NCBI GenBank assembly: GCA_944376695.1
Contig: CALWDM010000003.1
Coordinates: 20,278-84,277, forward strand
Origin: an uncultured Mediterraneibacter sp.
Lineage (GTDB): Bacteria; Bacillota; Clostridia; Lachnospirales; Lachnospiraceae
DNA length: 64,000 nucleotides
Reading direction: 5' to 3'
Position 1 is the first letter of the stretch. Each line of letters starts with the position of its first letter. Both the position numbers and the translations under genes were made by a program. Positions 1-9,313 of the stretch are shown here, one piece after another. The notes below the pieces were generated by a model. The model was not told the DNA's origin, made no database searches, and saw only the letters and a list, made by a program, of their open reading frames with translations.

Positions 1-1748
1 CGCATGCGCTTCTTTCCTTCCTTCTGCTTTTCCAGCAGCTTCTTCTTACGGGAGATGTCGCCGCCGTAGCACTTCGCCAGCACGTCCTTGCGCATTGCCT
101 TTACAGTCTCCCTGGCAATGATCTTGCTGCCGACGGCCGCCTGGATCGGGATCTCGAAGAGCTGTCTCGGGATCTCTGCCTTAAGCTTCTCGCACATCTT
201 CCTTCCCCTCTCGTACGCGCTTCCCGCAAATACGATAAAGGACAGGGCGTCCACTTCTTCTTTATTAATAAGGATGTCCAGCTTCACAAGCTCGGAGCGC
301 TGGTATCCCATCATCTCATAATCAAAGGACGCATAACCTCTGGACCTTGATTTCAGCGCGTCAAAGAAATCATAGATGATCTCATTGAGGGGGAGATGGT
401 AGTTGAGGACCGCGCGCTTCTCTTCGATATACTCCATGCCCTGGTAGATCCCGCGCCGCTCCTGGCACAGATCCATGATCGCGCCGATGTACTCAGAGGT
501 CACCATGATCTCTGCCTTGACCATGGGTTCTTCCATATAGTCGATCTCCGCCGGGTCCGGCATATTTGTCGGATTCGTCAGGTCGATTACTTCCCCATTC
601 GTCTTGTGGATCTTATAGATCACGCTTGGCGCGGTCGTTACGAGGTCCAGATTGTACTCTCTCTCCAGCCTCTCCTGGATGATCTCCAGATGGAGGAGCC
701 CCAGGAACCCACAGCGGAAACCGAATCCCAGCGCCACAGACGTCTCTGCCTCGAACTGGAGCGCAGCGTCATTGAGCTGGAGCTTTTCAAGGGCATCCCT
801 CAGGTCCGGATACTTGGCCCCGTCCGCGGGGTAAAGCCCGCAGTACACCATGGGGTTGACCTTCTTATATCCGGGGAGAGGCTCCGCGCACGGATCCTGG
901 GCGTTGGTGATCGTATCGCCCACCCGGGTTTCTTTTACATTCTTCAGGCTCGCCGTGATGTAGCCGACCATCCCGGCATCCAGTTCCTCGCAGGGGAGGA
1001 ACTGCCCTGCCCCGAATGTCCCGACTTCCACGACCTCCGCCTTTGCCCCGGTGGCCATCATCAGGATCGGCGTTCCCTTGCGCACGGTCCCCTGTTTGAT
1101 CCGGCAGAATACGATCACCCCTTTATAGGAGTCGTACTTGGAATCAAAGATCAGCGCCTGGAGCGGGGCGGCCGGATCTCCCTCCGGTGCGGGGATCTTC
1201 TTCACGATCTGCTCCAGCACTTCATGGACATTCTGTCCGGTCTTCGCGGAAATAAGCGGAGCGTCGTCCGCCTCAATGCCAATGACATCCTCGATCTCTT
1301 CCCTGACCCGTTCCGGATCCGCGCTCGGCAGGTCGATCTTATTGATCACAGGCATCACGTCCAGGTCATGGTCCAGCGCCAGATACACATTCGCCAGCGT
1401 CTGCGCCTCCACCCCCTGCGCCGCGTCCACCACGAGGATCGCGCCGTCGCAGGCGGCAAGGCTTCTGGAGACTTCATAGTTAAAATCCACATGCCCCGGG
1501 GTATCGATGAGATTGAAGATATACTCCTCCCCGTCGTCTGCCTTGTACACTGTACGGACTGCCTGGGCTTTGATCGTGATGCCTCTCTCCCGCTCCAGGT
1601 CCATGTTGTCCAGCACCTGGGACTGCATCTCGCGGCTGGTCAGAAGCCCGGTCATCTCGATGATCCGGTCCGCCAGGGTGGATTTCCCGTGATCGATATG
1701 CGCAATAATACAAAAGTTCCTTATCTTACTCTGATCTATAACTGACAC
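1..1748 (-). CDS. lepA: Elongation factor 4 (LepA), 3' end cut by window edge
   Basis: Ribosome-associated translational GTPase that back-translocates stalled ribosomes. Read on the minus strand from a GTG at 1748, the N-terminus is [20 protein letters not shown] followed by GKSTLADR, the LepA P-loop region with its [10 protein letters not shown]1 motif. A GGAGG-containing ribosome site lies just upstream (about 1756-1760). The frame is open to base 1, where it still reads [19 protein letters not shown], the conserved LepA C-terminal region, so about 582 of the usual 600 or so codons are present and only the last ~20 are missing. The long plus-strand frames across this region are shadows. holA lies 21 bases upstream on the same strand, so the two may be cotranscribed. 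Confidence 0.97.
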   Translation of the reverse strand, partial: MSVIDQSKIRNFCIIAHIDHGKSTLADRIIEMTGLLTSREMQSQVLDNMDLERERGITIKAQAVRTVYKADDGEEYIFNLIDTPGHVDFNYEVSRSLAACDGAILVVDAAQGVEAQTLANVYLALDHDLDVMPVINKIDLPSADPERVREEIEDVIGIEADDAPLISAKTGQNVHEVLEQIVKKIPAPEGDPAAPLQALIFDSKYDSYKGVIVFCRIKQGTVRKGTPILMMATGAKAEVVEVGTFGAGQFLPCEELDAGMVGYITASLKNVKETRVGDTITNAQDPCAEPLPGYKKVNPMVYCGLYPADGAKYPDLRDALEKLQLNDAALQFEAETSVALGFGFRCGFLGLLHLEIIQERLEREYNLDLVTTAPSVIYKIHKTNGEVIDLTNPTNMPDPAEIDYMEEPMVKAEIMVTSEYIGAIMDLCQERRGIYQGMEYIEEKRAVLNYHLPLNEIIYDFFDALKSRSRGYASFDYEMMGYQRSELVKLDILINKEEVDALSFIVFAGSAYERGRKMCEKLKAEIPRQLFEIPIQAAVGSKIIARETVKAMRKDVLAKCYGGDISRKKKLLEKQKEGKKRM

Positions 1749-1769
1749 TTTCTTTCCTCCAATCCCGGT

Positions 1770-2753
1770 TCAGTGCGCGGAGTGCTTTACAAGAAAAAGC
1801 TCCACTGCCAGATGGTCTGTCAGGAGCCCCGTTTTGACCCGCTGCTCCATATCCGCCCCTTCTTCCATTGTCTCCCTCAGTTCCTTTGAATGGAACCGCT
1901 TTGCCTGCTCCATATACCTTCCGGCGGCAAACGGATGGAGCCCTGCCTTTGAGGCAATCTCTTTTTTCCCATACCCCTGGTTTAAGAGCGCCTTTACATG
2001 GAAGAGGAGCCGGTACTCCCTTGTCAGAAGGAAAAGGATCCGCATCGGCGGCTCTTTCAGTGCAAGCAGCTCATAGTACAGATCCAGCGCCTTCCTCTGG
2101 TTCTTATCCGCGGCTGCGTTGACCATCTCAAAAATATGGTTCGTAATCTGTGTGACGCACACAGCGTCCACATCTGCCCTTGTAAGAGTATCCCTGTCCA
2201 GGGCATAGCAGACCAGCTTTTCCATCTCCCTGAGGATGTTCTCCATATCTGTCCCTACTTTATTCAGAAAGTAAGCGATATCCGACGGTTCCATCGTCTT
2301 ATGCTCTTTTTTCACAAGACTCTGGACCCACCGCCTGAGCGTATTTTCGTCCTGCACTCCCAGCTCCGCGATATGTCCCTTTGCCTTTACTGCCTTGTAC
2401 AGCTTACTGCGCTTGTCCACTTCGCTCTCTATAAAAATGAAATACGTCGTATCCGGTATCCCGCCGCTGATGTAATCCGCCATATCTGCGCCGGAATTCT
2501 TGAAAAAACCGGTATTTTCAAACACGATCAGCCTGCGCTCCGAGAAAAACGGCAGCGTCTCCGCCAGGTCGATGACCTCTTTGATATCCGTATTCTTTCC
2601 CTCGCAGTACGCATAATTCATAGTATCCCCTTCGGGTAGCATGGCTTTGATAAAGCGTTCCTTATACTGCTTTTTCAGATAAGCTTCCTCCCCGTACAGC
2701 AGATAGATCTGTTTGAAATTCCCTGTTTTTAAATCTTCATTCAGACTCTTCAT
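1770..2753 (-). CDS. holA: DNA polymerase III delta subunit
   Basis: Clamp-loader delta subunit, which opens the beta sliding clamp during replication. The 327-residue length is normal. The N-terminal part contains the HolA-type sequence IYLLYGEEAYLKKQYKERF and later FFSERRLIVFENTGFFKN, typical of the delta AAA-like domain I. A C-terminal alpha-helical clamp-loader collar domain follows from about residue 210 (EMVNAAADKNQRKALDLYYE). No Walker A motif is expected in delta and none is seen. It lies directly upstream of lepA, a common arrangement in Firmicutes where holA is followed by rpsT or lepA. Confidence 0.93.
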   Translation of the reverse strand: MKSLNEDLKTGNFKQIYLLYGEEAYLKKQYKERFIKAMLPEGDTMNYAYCEGKNTDIKEVIDLAETLPFFSERRLIVFENTGFFKNSGADMADYISGGIPDTTYFIFIESEVDKRSKLYKAVKAKGHIAELGVQDENTLRRWVQSLVKKEHKTMEPSDIAYFLNKVGTDMENILREMEKLVCYALDRDTLTRADVDAVCVTQITNHIFEMVNAAADKNQRKALDLYYELLALKEPPMRILFLLTREYRLLFHVKALLNQGYGKKEIASKAGLHPFAAGRYMEQAKRFHSKELRETMEEGADMEQRVKTGLLTDHLAVELFLVKHSAH

Positions 2754-2783
2754 TGTCCTCTCCTACACAGCGCCCGGACCGCT

Positions 2784-4418
2784 TTAGTCTTCCTCCTCCG
2801 TCTGTACGGAATAGGTCTGTCTCTTTCTCGCCATCTCATCGCTTGCCAGGTATTCGTCATACGTCGTGATCTTGTCGATGAGCTGCCCGCCCGGCATGAT
2901 CTCCATGATACGGTTCGCTGTGGTCTGCACGATCTGATGGTCTCTCGATGTAAAGAGCAGCACGCCCGGGAATTTGATCAGGCCGTTGTTGAGCGCGGTG
3001 ATCGCCTCCATATCCAGATGGTTGGTAGGCTCGTCAAGGAGAAGGACATTCGCCCCGGAGATCATCATCTTGGAGAGCAGGCAGCGCACCTTTTCCCCTC
3101 CGGATAACACTTTGACCTTCTTCACTCCGTCTTCTCCTGAGAACAGCATACGCCCGAGGAATCCGCGGACATAGGTCACATCCTTTTCCTCAGAATACTG
3201 GGTCAGCCACTCAGTGATCGTATAGTCGCTGTCAAACTCGCCGCCGAAATCCTTCGGGAAATAAGCCTGCGATGTGGTCACTCCCCATTTATAAGTGCCT
3301 TCGTCCGGCTCCATCTCCCCGATCAGGATCTTGAAAAGGACTGTCTTCGCCAGTTCATTGCTCCCCACAAACGCCACCTTATCGTCACGGCCCAGGGTAA
3401 AGCTGATATTGTCAAGGATCTTCTCTCCGTCAATGGTTTTGGACAGACCTTCCACCGTGAGCACCTCGTTGCCGATCTCGCGGTTCGGGCGGAAATCGAT
3501 ATACGGGTACTTCCTGCTGGACGGCTTGATCTCATCGAGCTGGATCTTCTCCAGGGCGCGCTTTCTGGACGTCGCCTGCTTGGACTTGGAAGCATTGGCG
3601 GAAAACCGCGCGATAAATTCCTGCAGTTCTTTGATCTTCTCCTCCTTCTTCCTGTTCGCTTCCTTCATCTGGCGGATCAGGAGCTGGCTGGACTCATACC
3701 AGAAATCATAGTTTCCGGCATAGAGCTGGATCTTGCCGTAATCAATATCCGCGATCTGCGTACATACCTTATTCAGGAAGTAACGGTCATGGGATACGAC
3801 GATGACCGTATTGTCAAAGTTGATGAGGAACTCTTCCAGCCATGCGATGGCATCCAGGTCCAGGTGGTTGGTCGGCTCGTCAAGGAGCAGGATGTCCGGG
3901 TTGCCGAACAATGCCTGGGCGAGGAGTACCTTCACCTTCTCCGGGCCGGTCAGTTCCTTCAGATATTTATAATGAAGGTCTGTCTCAATGCCAAGTCCGT
4001 TCAGGAGAGACGCGGCGTCAGACTCCGCCTCCCAGCCGTTCATTACTGCGAACTCCGCCTCCAGCTCGCTGGCGCGGATACCGTCCTCATCCGTGAAATC
4101 TTCTTTTGCATAGATCACTTCTTTTTCCTTCATGATCTCATACAGTCTCGCATTTCCCATGATGACTGTATCGAGCACCGTATATTCGTCATATTTAAAG
4201 TGGTCCTGCTGCAGGAAGGAAAGTCTCTCCCCGGGAGTGATAACGACTTCCCCCTTGGTCGGTTCGAGCTGGCCGGAAAGGATCTTAAGGAAAGTAGACT
4301 TTCCCGCGCCGTTGGCGCCGATCAGGCCATAGCAGTTGCCTTCTGTAAATTTGATATTCACATCCTCAAAAAGCGCCTTTTTCCCTACCCGAAGCGTCAC
4401 ATTATTTGCACTGATCAT
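2784..4418 (-). CDS. ABC-F family ATPase (YkpA/YbiT-like)
   Basis: Cytosolic tandem-ATPase protein of the ABC-F family, which acts on ribosomes and has no membrane segments. 544 residues. NBD1 has Walker A GANGAGKST (about residue 35) and Walker B ILLLDEPTNHLD, but its signature reads LTGPEK where LSGGxK is usual. NBD2 has a normal signature LSGGEKVR and LLLDEPTNHLD, but its Walker A is degenerate (GSNELAKT). The charged linker around residues 230-300 (KEANRKKEEKIKELQEFIARF) matches the ABC-F P-site tRNA-interaction motif. The C-terminus is acidic (TEEED). Degeneracy in NBD2 Walker A is, as far as I know, shared by YkpA-like members. Whether it is a translation factor or a resistance protein cannot be told from sequence. 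Confidence 0.9.
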   Translation of the reverse strand: MISANNVTLRVGKKALFEDVNIKFTEGNCYGLIGANGAGKSTFLKILSGQLEPTKGEVVITPGERLSFLQQDHFKYDEYTVLDTVIMGNARLYEIMKEKEVIYAKEDFTDEDGIRASELEAEFAVMNGWEAESDAASLLNGLGIETDLHYKYLKELTGPEKVKVLLAQALFGNPDILLLDEPTNHLDLDAIAWLEEFLINFDNTVIVVSHDRYFLNKVCTQIADIDYGKIQLYAGNYDFWYESSQLLIRQMKEANRKKEEKIKELQEFIARFSANASKSKQATSRKRALEKIQLDEIKPSSRKYPYIDFRPNREIGNEVLTVEGLSKTIDGEKILDNISFTLGRDDKVAFVGSNELAKTVLFKILIGEMEPDEGTYKWGVTTSQAYFPKDFGGEFDSDYTITEWLTQYSEEKDVTYVRGFLGRMLFSGEDGVKKVKVLSGGEKVRCLLSKMMISGANVLLLDEPTNHLDMEAITALNNGLIKFPGVLLFTSRDHQIVQTTANRIMEIMPGGQLIDKITTYDEYLASDEMARKRQTYSVQTEEED

Positions 4419-4626
4419 TCTTATATCTCCTTACTGTCATAAATATTGTTTCCAGGATATCCGGCAGGCTGCCCTGCCATGAGCGCGCACTTATGCACTA
4501 TCGCATATCTTAACATGGGCGGAGCGTAAAATCAATCACCATGCACATAATCTGCATGTGTTTCCCCGGCGGGCGGCGGTCAGATGTGAATGCCCCGGCG
4601 GGCAGCATCCGATTACCGTCCCGGAT

Positions 4627-4655
4627 TTCGACTTTTAAGGTCGAAAATAGTCGAA
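4627..4655 (+). promoter_or_regulatory. Cluster of three 0A-box-like sites
   Basis: The 327-base gap 4419-4745 holds no gene, but it has one inverted and two direct GTCGAA elements: TTCGAC at 4627-4632, GTCGAA at 4640-4645 and GTCGAA at 4650-4655. The two direct copies are exactly 10 bases apart, the spacing of tandem Spo0A half-sites (consensus TGTCGAA). A GATAAT -10-like hexamer lies at 4691-4696, with TTGTAT 20 bases upstream of it. The site precedes a gene encoding a Spo0A-type DNA-binding domain, so regulation by Spo0A or self-regulation is inferred. Confidence 0.6.
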
Positions 4656-4745
4656 TATTTTATATTGTATGTCATTTTTCTACATTTTACGATAATATAG
4701 GTGTGCAAACTGAACGGGCATCTCAGATCAGAGAGGGGTATGCAT

Positions 4746-5192
4746 ATGATTTATGAACAAATTATAATCAACACTCTTGACTCTCTTGGAGTCAGTCGTT
4801 CTTACACAGGTTATGATTATATAGTCCACGGACTTCTTCTCATCATTGAGGATCAGGAACGCCTGGACTGCATTACAAAATCCCTTTATCTGGACATTGC
4901 CAGTCGTTTTCATACAAGCTGGACCTGTGTGGAAAAAAATATGAGAACGGTGGTCACTTCCGTCTGGGAATCTCACAACAAAGAACTTCTTGATCTTATC
5001 TTCAACAAATCCAATCGGGACAGAAAACCAACGAATAAACAATTTATGAAATATTTGTATGATTATGTCATTCATGCAGGCAGCCATATTCAAAACAACG
5101 GCATGAATATGTCCATCCTTTGTCCGATCTCCAACAGCTACTGTGAATCACTGAGACTATTCTACCTCCGGCTCTCACAGATACTGGAATGA
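4746..5192 (+). CDS. Stand-alone Spo0A C-terminal-domain DNA-binding protein
   Basis: About 148 residues covering only a Spo0A-C-type effector domain, with no receiver domain. Recognisable blocks are INTLDSLGVSRSYTGYDYI, then CITKSLYLDIASRFHTSW (Spo0A has ITKxLYPxIAxxFxTT), VEKNMRTVVTSVWE (the recognition helix in Spo0A is RVERAIRHAIEVAW) and KPTNKQFMKYLYDYV (KPTNSEFIAMIADKL). The C-terminus carries about 35 extra residues. The ATG at 4746 is preferred because GAGAGGGG at 4731-4738 then sits 7 bases upstream; ATG 4740 would be too close. Without a phosphorylatable receiver it could bind 0A boxes constitutively or compete with Spo0A. 0A-box-like repeats lie about 90 bases upstream. Confidence 0.82.
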   Translation: MIYEQIIINTLDSLGVSRSYTGYDYIVHGLLLIIEDQERLDCITKSLYLDIASRFHTSWTCVEKNMRTVVTSVWESHNKELLDLIFNKSNRDRKPTNKQFMKYLYDYVIHAGSHIQNNGMNMSILCPISNSYCESLRLFYLRLSQILE

Positions 5193-5194
5193 CA

Positions 5195-5221
5195 GACAGG
5201 AGGCGGGATCTGCCTCCTGTC
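5195..5221. terminator. Hairpin between convergent genes (weak terminator)
   Basis: Perfect 10-base stem GACAGGAGGC / GCCTCCTGTC with a 7-base loop, immediately after the Spo0A-C-like gene and before the end of udp. There is no T-run on either side, so termination is inferred only from its position between convergent genes. Confidence 0.4.
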
Positions 5222-5238
5222 CGCGATCCGCTCACACG

Positions 5239-6018
5239 CTACGATGCTTTTTCCTCACGAATCAATTCCCGCACCGCCTCCACTGCTGTCCTGACAGCTC
5301 CGTCCGTATCATGCACCTGCCGGTTCTCAAGTCCGAGCTTTTCCCGCTCCTGATTGGCAATAACAAGGAAAACGGAACCTACACGTACTCTCCGGTATGC
5401 CCCCGCGATAAAAAGCGCCGCGGATTCCATCTCTGACGCCATGCACCCCATGCGCAGCCATGCCTCCCATTTGTCCAGAAGTTCATGGCTGACCGGATGC
5501 TTCTCCGGCTGATGCTGTCCGTAGAAAGAATCCTTGCACTGTACAACGCCGGTATGGTAAGGCACGCCCAGCTTTTTCGCCGCGTTTACCAGGGCATTCG
5601 TCACTTCCAGGTCCGGCACCGCCGGGTATTCAATAGGCGCGTACTCCCTGCTCGTCCCTTCCATGCGGATGGCTCCCGTGGCGATGACCAGATCGCCGCC
5701 GCACACTTCCGTCTGCATACCGCCGCATGTCCCTGCCCGGATAAATGTGTCCGCACCGCAGTTGCACAGTTCCTCCAGGGCTATGGATGCCGAAGGGCCT
5801 CCGATGCCCGTGCTGGTCGCGCTCACTTTCTCTCCGTCCACAATACCGGTATAAGTCACAAACTCCCGGCTGTCCGCCGCCAGATAAGGCTTTTCAAAAT
5901 ATTCCGAAATCTTCACGCACCGCTTCGGATCTCCGGTGAGTATGACATATTTCCCCACATCCTGAGGCTTAAGCCCCACATGGTACTGAAGTCCTGCTCC
6001 TTCTGTGTAATCTACCAT
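5239..6018 (-). CDS. udp: Uridine phosphorylase
   Basis: Cytosolic pyrimidine salvage enzyme: uridine plus phosphate gives uracil and ribose-1-phosphate. 259 residues, normal for PNP/UDP family 1. Key motifs are GDPKRCVKI (phosphate-binding GDPxR) near residue 29, [16 protein letters not shown] (GIGxPS...) near 70, FIRAGTCGG near 92 and the nucleoside-binding [10 protein letters not shown] near 195. The REF and CNCGADTF segments align with Escherichia coli Udp rather than DeoD, so uridine is the likely substrate. Cytidine deaminase follows upstream on the same strand after a 15-bp tandem repeat; together they convert cytidine to uracil. Confidence 0.9.
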   Translation of the reverse strand: MVDYTEGAGLQYHVGLKPQDVGKYVILTGDPKRCVKISEYFEKPYLAADSREFVTYTGIVDGEKVSATSTGIGGPSASIALEELCNCGADTFIRAGTCGGMQTEVCGGDLVIATGAIRMEGTSREYAPIEYPAVPDLEVTNALVNAAKKLGVPYHTGVVQCKDSFYGQHQPEKHPVSHELLDKWEAWLRMGCMASEMESAALFIAGAYRRVRVGSVFLVIANQEREKLGLENRQVHDTDGAVRTAVEAVRELIREEKAS

Positions 6019-6109
6019 CCCTGTCAGCTCCTTTCTCCTTCTTTCTACTGCTTTGCCAGTTTTACCATACGGCTCGTCCCGGAACGGCCTGCCCCGATCA
6101 CGAACCCCC

Positions 6110-6154
6110 TTACACTCTCCTCCCTTACACTCTCCTCCCTTACACTCTTATCCC
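6110..6154 (-). repeat. 15-bp tandem repeat carrying Shine-Dalgarno-like units
   Basis: Three tandem 15-base units (minus-strand GGGAGGAGAGTGTAA, the last with two changes) between the cdd stop and the udp start. Each unit carries a GGAGG ribosome-binding-like core. Variation in copy number would leave both proteins unchanged but could alter spacing or ribosome loading between cdd and udp. Confidence 0.8.
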
Positions 6155-6565
6155 TCAAAGTCTGAACCCCATCGGAGCAAGCCCGTCCAATGTATATATC
6201 TGATACTCTTCCCTGCTTATTGCAAGTACGATCTGGAAATCCGGGCTGCAGAATTCCAGCATTACCTGCCTGCACACCCCGCAGGGCGGGCAGAGAGTCT
6301 CCGGCTCCTTCTCCCCTGGTCCTCCCGCGATACTGATTGCCCTGAAACTGCGCGCGCCTTCACTCACCGCTTTAAAGAAAGCGGTCCGCTCAGCGCAGTT
6401 CGTCGGGGTATAGGCGCTGTTCTCAATGTTACATCCCGTATAGATCTCTCCGCTGTCTGAGAGCAGCGCCGCCCCTACCTGAAAATTCGAATAGGGCGCA
6501 TATGCGTTTTCTCTTGCTTCCAGCGCTCTGCCGATAAGCTCCTGTATTTCTTTTTCCGCCAGCAT
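6155..6565 (-). CDS. cdd: Cytidine deaminase
   Basis: Zinc enzyme that deaminates cytidine and deoxycytidine in pyrimidine salvage. The start is taken at 6565 (MLAEKEIQELIGRALEAREN) because AAAGGAGA lies 7 bases upstream; the upstream in-frame ATG at 6640 would add a non-conserved extension. 136 residues, typical of the homotetrameric type. Catalytic zinc motifs are visible: CNIENSAYTPTNCAERTAFF (Cys-Ala-Glu) near residue 54 and PPCGVCRQVM near 88. The substrate motif AYAPYSNFQVGAALL is present near 20. It precedes udp, forming a salvage pair. Confidence 0.94.
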   Translation of the reverse strand: MLAEKEIQELIGRALEARENAYAPYSNFQVGAALLSDSGEIYTGCNIENSAYTPTNCAERTAFFKAVSEGARSFRAISIAGGPGEKEPETLCPPCGVCRQVMLEFCSPDFQIVLAISREEYQIYTLDGLAPMGFRL

Positions 6566-6643
6566 GTCTCTGTCTCCTTTTCCGTTTTCCGCAGAGGAGC
6601 AGGCTGCCGCGCCTGCCGGCAGGCCTGATCCCCTCTTCAATAT

Positions 6644-7123
6644 TTAATATTCACACAGGACAATGACCTTCTGGGGCGTTGTCTGTGCCGGGATGCTGAA
6701 CGTAGTCGTCGTATAGTAGACGAGCAGTTCTGAATTCTCCGGACTGCACGTATATTGCTGTCCGTTCAGCGTCTCCACATTCGTAGCCGGACCGATATTC
6801 AGCCGCAGTGTGCTGTCAGAAGAGGTCAGGCTGTCGTCAAAATAGTCAAGCTTAACCTGCTGATTTCTCCGAAGCGATGTGACCAGCTCTGCCTGATATT
6901 GGGGCGGATATACCGCCGGGGTCGGCAGATTGGCGTCATAAAAGACTGCGATCCTCATCCCGGGACGGAGACGTACATTGTCCACGATCATTGTCTCCCC
7001 TGTCACCACTACATTTACAATGTTGGAATTACTGACAAGCGACACCATCATCGTACAGCAGGAATCCCCCCTGTTAATACTCTGTATCACGCCCTCCACA
7101 CTTTCAAAAGTCTCGTATGCCAT
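6644..7123 (-). CDS. Conserved hypothetical protein
   Basis: 159 residues, not recognised. Starts MAYETFESVEGVIQSINRGD, with no signal peptide or membrane segment. The composition is beta-rich (VNVVVTGETMIVDNVRLRPG, MRIAVFYDANLPTPAVYPPQ) and could fit an OB-fold-like barrel, but this is only an impression. It ends VIVLCEY. It lies 78 bases upstream of the cdd start on the same strand, so it may share a transcript with cdd and udp. Function unknown. Confidence 0.65.
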   Translation of the reverse strand: MAYETFESVEGVIQSINRGDSCCTMMVSLVSNSNIVNVVVTGETMIVDNVRLRPGMRIAVFYDANLPTPAVYPPQYQAELVTSLRRNQQVKLDYFDDSLTSSDSTLRLNIGPATNVETLNGQQYTCSPENSELLVYYTTTTFSIPAQTTPQKVIVLCEY

Positions 7124-7199
7124 GACAGTAAAGCTCCTTTTTATCTACATGATGATCTCCCTATCATTGTATGCGCATCATCCCTCTCATGACTATATC

Positions 7200-8204
7200 T
7201 TATTTCAGATCCAGTTCTCCCGCCAGCCATCTTTCCGCCAGCTCTGTCCAGATTCCCACTTGGTCCAGCAGCCCGCGCAGCCACTCCCTGACCTCCGGTG
7301 TACAGCGCTCTCTCCTCCTGCCGTCCAGGGCGAACTCCCGGATCATCTCTTCCCCCTTCTCCGGAGAACAGGGAGTCTTCCCAGCCGTCACTGCTTCTGC
7401 AAGCAGACGGATCTGCTCCAGAGTATAAAGTTCATCCGTCTCCTCGTCCAGCCATTCCTCTGTTGCCACAGACAGCCCGTGTATCCCGTCAGTGAAAACG
7501 TGATGCGCGTAAGGTACGCCCGCCCTCCTGCATGCCTCCGCAAATAAATAACTGTTCTCCACCGGCACGCTGGCATCCGTGGCTGTCTGCCAGAGAAAGC
7601 AGGGCGGCGTGTCCTCTGTCACATGTTTCTCCAGAGACATATACTCCAGTTCCTTTTCATCGGGTTCCACACCCAGAAGAGCGCGGAACGACTCCCGGTT
7701 CGAATATTGACCGGAAGTGATGACCGGGTAGCACAGCACTGCCGCATCCGGCCTGTTTGATACTTCCCCGTACACCGAAGCCGGGTCTTTGATATCCTTA
7801 TAGTGGACGCACAGAGATGCGCAGAGATGGCCGCCTGCTGAAAAACCGCACACCGCGGTTTTCAGCGGATCAATATGAAACTTCGCGGCATGCGCGCGGA
7901 TGACCCTGACTGCCCGTGAAATATCCCGCATAGGCTGCATCCCCAGCGGCGCTTTCAGCTCATCCAGATGGTTGACCGTATAGGCAAGGACAAACACATT
8001 GTAGCCTGCCCGGTAAAATTCCAGAGCCGGAAGATGCCCCTCAGACGGGGATGCATACCTGTATGCGCCTCCCGGCACTACGACCATAGCCGGCCGGGGG
8101 TTCTCATCTTCGTGTATATAGCTCACGATAAAAGGAATAAATCCGTAAGCAGCAGGGTACGCATATTCCTCTTTCTCCCATATTTCGATCCTCTCTCCGA
8201 TCAT
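7200..8204 (-). CDS. Alpha/beta hydrolase, acetyl-esterase-like
   Basis: 334-residue cytosolic serine hydrolase of the BD-FAE/acetyl-xylan-esterase-like group. It has the oxyanion-hole motif VVPGGAYRYASPSEG (HGG-type, here PGG) near residue 44, the nucleophile elbow GFSAGGHLCASL near 120, and a late DGIHGLSVATEE segment with the probable catalytic His near 245. The aspartate is probably in the TATDASVPVENSYLFAE region near 210. The last ~60 residues form an extra helical tail. No signal peptide is present. The true substrate, a small acyl ester or deacetylation product, is unknown. Confidence 0.8.
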   Translation of the reverse strand: MIGERIEIWEKEEYAYPAAYGFIPFIVSYIHEDENPRPAMVVVPGGAYRYASPSEGHLPALEFYRAGYNVFVLAYTVNHLDELKAPLGMQPMRDISRAVRVIRAHAAKFHIDPLKTAVCGFSAGGHLCASLCVHYKDIKDPASVYGEVSNRPDAAVLCYPVITSGQYSNRESFRALLGVEPDEKELEYMSLEKHVTEDTPPCFLWQTATDASVPVENSYLFAEACRRAGVPYAHHVFTDGIHGLSVATEEWLDEETDELYTLEQIRLLAEAVTAGKTPCSPEKGEEMIREFALDGRRRERCTPEVREWLRGLLDQVGIWTELAERWLAGELDLK

Positions 8205-8294
8205 ATTGTATTCCTCCTCTTCTCAGCGAAACGGACAGAGCGCTTCCGCCAATGCCGGCAGAAACTCTCTGTCCGCCAGAAAGCCTGTCTTTTC

Positions 8295-9125
8295 TTATAA
8301 TTCTGCGTCTTTTAAATACGGATTTTCCGCCTCGTAAAATTTCTCTTCCTCAACGATCCGCGCCAGATCCATATCGATCGGCATTTTTCCGAGTACCGGT
8401 ACGCCCATTTCCCCGGCAATCTGATCGATGTGGCTCTCACCGAACACCCGGATCTCTTTTCCGCAGTCCGGACATTTCACATAGCTGTAATTCTCAACGA
8501 TGCCGAGCACAGGAATGTTCATCTGCCCTGCCATATTGGCCGCCTTCTTCACGATCATCCGCACAAGATCCTGCGGGGATGTGACGATCACCACTCCGTC
8601 CACAGGCAAAGACTGGAACACAGTCAGCGGCACGTCGCCCGTTCCGGGCGGCATGTCCACAAACAGATAATCAATGTCTCCCCACATTACGTCGGTCCAG
8701 AACTGTTTCACAACGCCCGCGATAATCGGGCCTCTCCAGATCACCGGCTCAGATTCATCCTCCAGCAGCAGGTTCACAGACATAATCCTTGTGCCGTCCT
8801 TTGCCGTACATGGCAGGATACCGTCCTCCGTCCCTCTCGCCTTCTCATGGATCCCGTACATTTTCGGTATGGAAGGTCCTGTAATATCCGCGTCCATGAT
8901 TCCGACTGTATAGCCTTTTTCTCTCATCATCCTAGCAAGGGACGCGGTGACAAGAGACTTTCCGACTCCGCCCTTTCCGCTGACTACTCCGATCACCTTT
9001 TTGATCGATGAATACATGTTCACCGGCTCACGAAAATCTGTTTTTTTGCCTGTACATGAATCCGCATGCGCGCATCCCGCGCAGGATTCCTCTGTACATC
9101 CGTTTGTATTCTGTTCTTCTGACAT
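8295..9125 (-). CDS. Mrp/NBP35-family Fe-S cluster carrier ATPase
   Basis: P-loop ATPase of the Mrp/ApbC/NBP35 class, which carries and transfers Fe-S clusters in the cytosol. 276 residues. The N-terminus is cysteine-rich (CTEESCAGCAHADSCTGKK), resembling the NBP35-type N-terminal ferredoxin-like motif. A deviant Walker A SGKGGVGKS follows near residue 50, then DADITGPSIP near 80, FVDMPPGTGD (Walker B/switch II) near 155 and the bridging CPDC pair near 220. It would serve the many Fe-S proteins of this organism, such as the hydrogenase nearby, but no direct link is shown. Confidence 0.92.
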   Translation of the reverse strand: MSEEQNTNGCTEESCAGCAHADSCTGKKTDFREPVNMYSSIKKVIGVVSGKGGVGKSLVTASLARMMREKGYTVGIMDADITGPSIPKMYGIHEKARGTEDGILPCTAKDGTRIMSVNLLLEDESEPVIWRGPIIAGVVKQFWTDVMWGDIDYLFVDMPPGTGDVPLTVFQSLPVDGVVIVTSPQDLVRMIVKKAANMAGQMNIPVLGIVENYSYVKCPDCGKEIRVFGESHIDQIAGEMGVPVLGKMPIDMDLARIVEEEKFYEAENPYLKDAEL

Positions 9126-9313
9126 ATTTCATTTCCCTTCTCTCTGATAATTTAGTCCTCTGGCGGGTGTCCTCCCGCTGCAGGCCCCTGTATCCGTATT
9201 TCTGTCTTTTCTTCTGCCTGCTTCTGTCAGTATAACATATTTTCTCCCGGTCTTGCACATTATTTTATATCCGATGGACTCTGTCTCACAAAATGACCGG
9301 CTGCCATGCCTTC

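Noticed and set aside
396-1745. Long plus-strand open frame of about 450 codons
   Set aside because: It is the antisense shadow of lepA; the minus-strand frame has clear LepA motifs.
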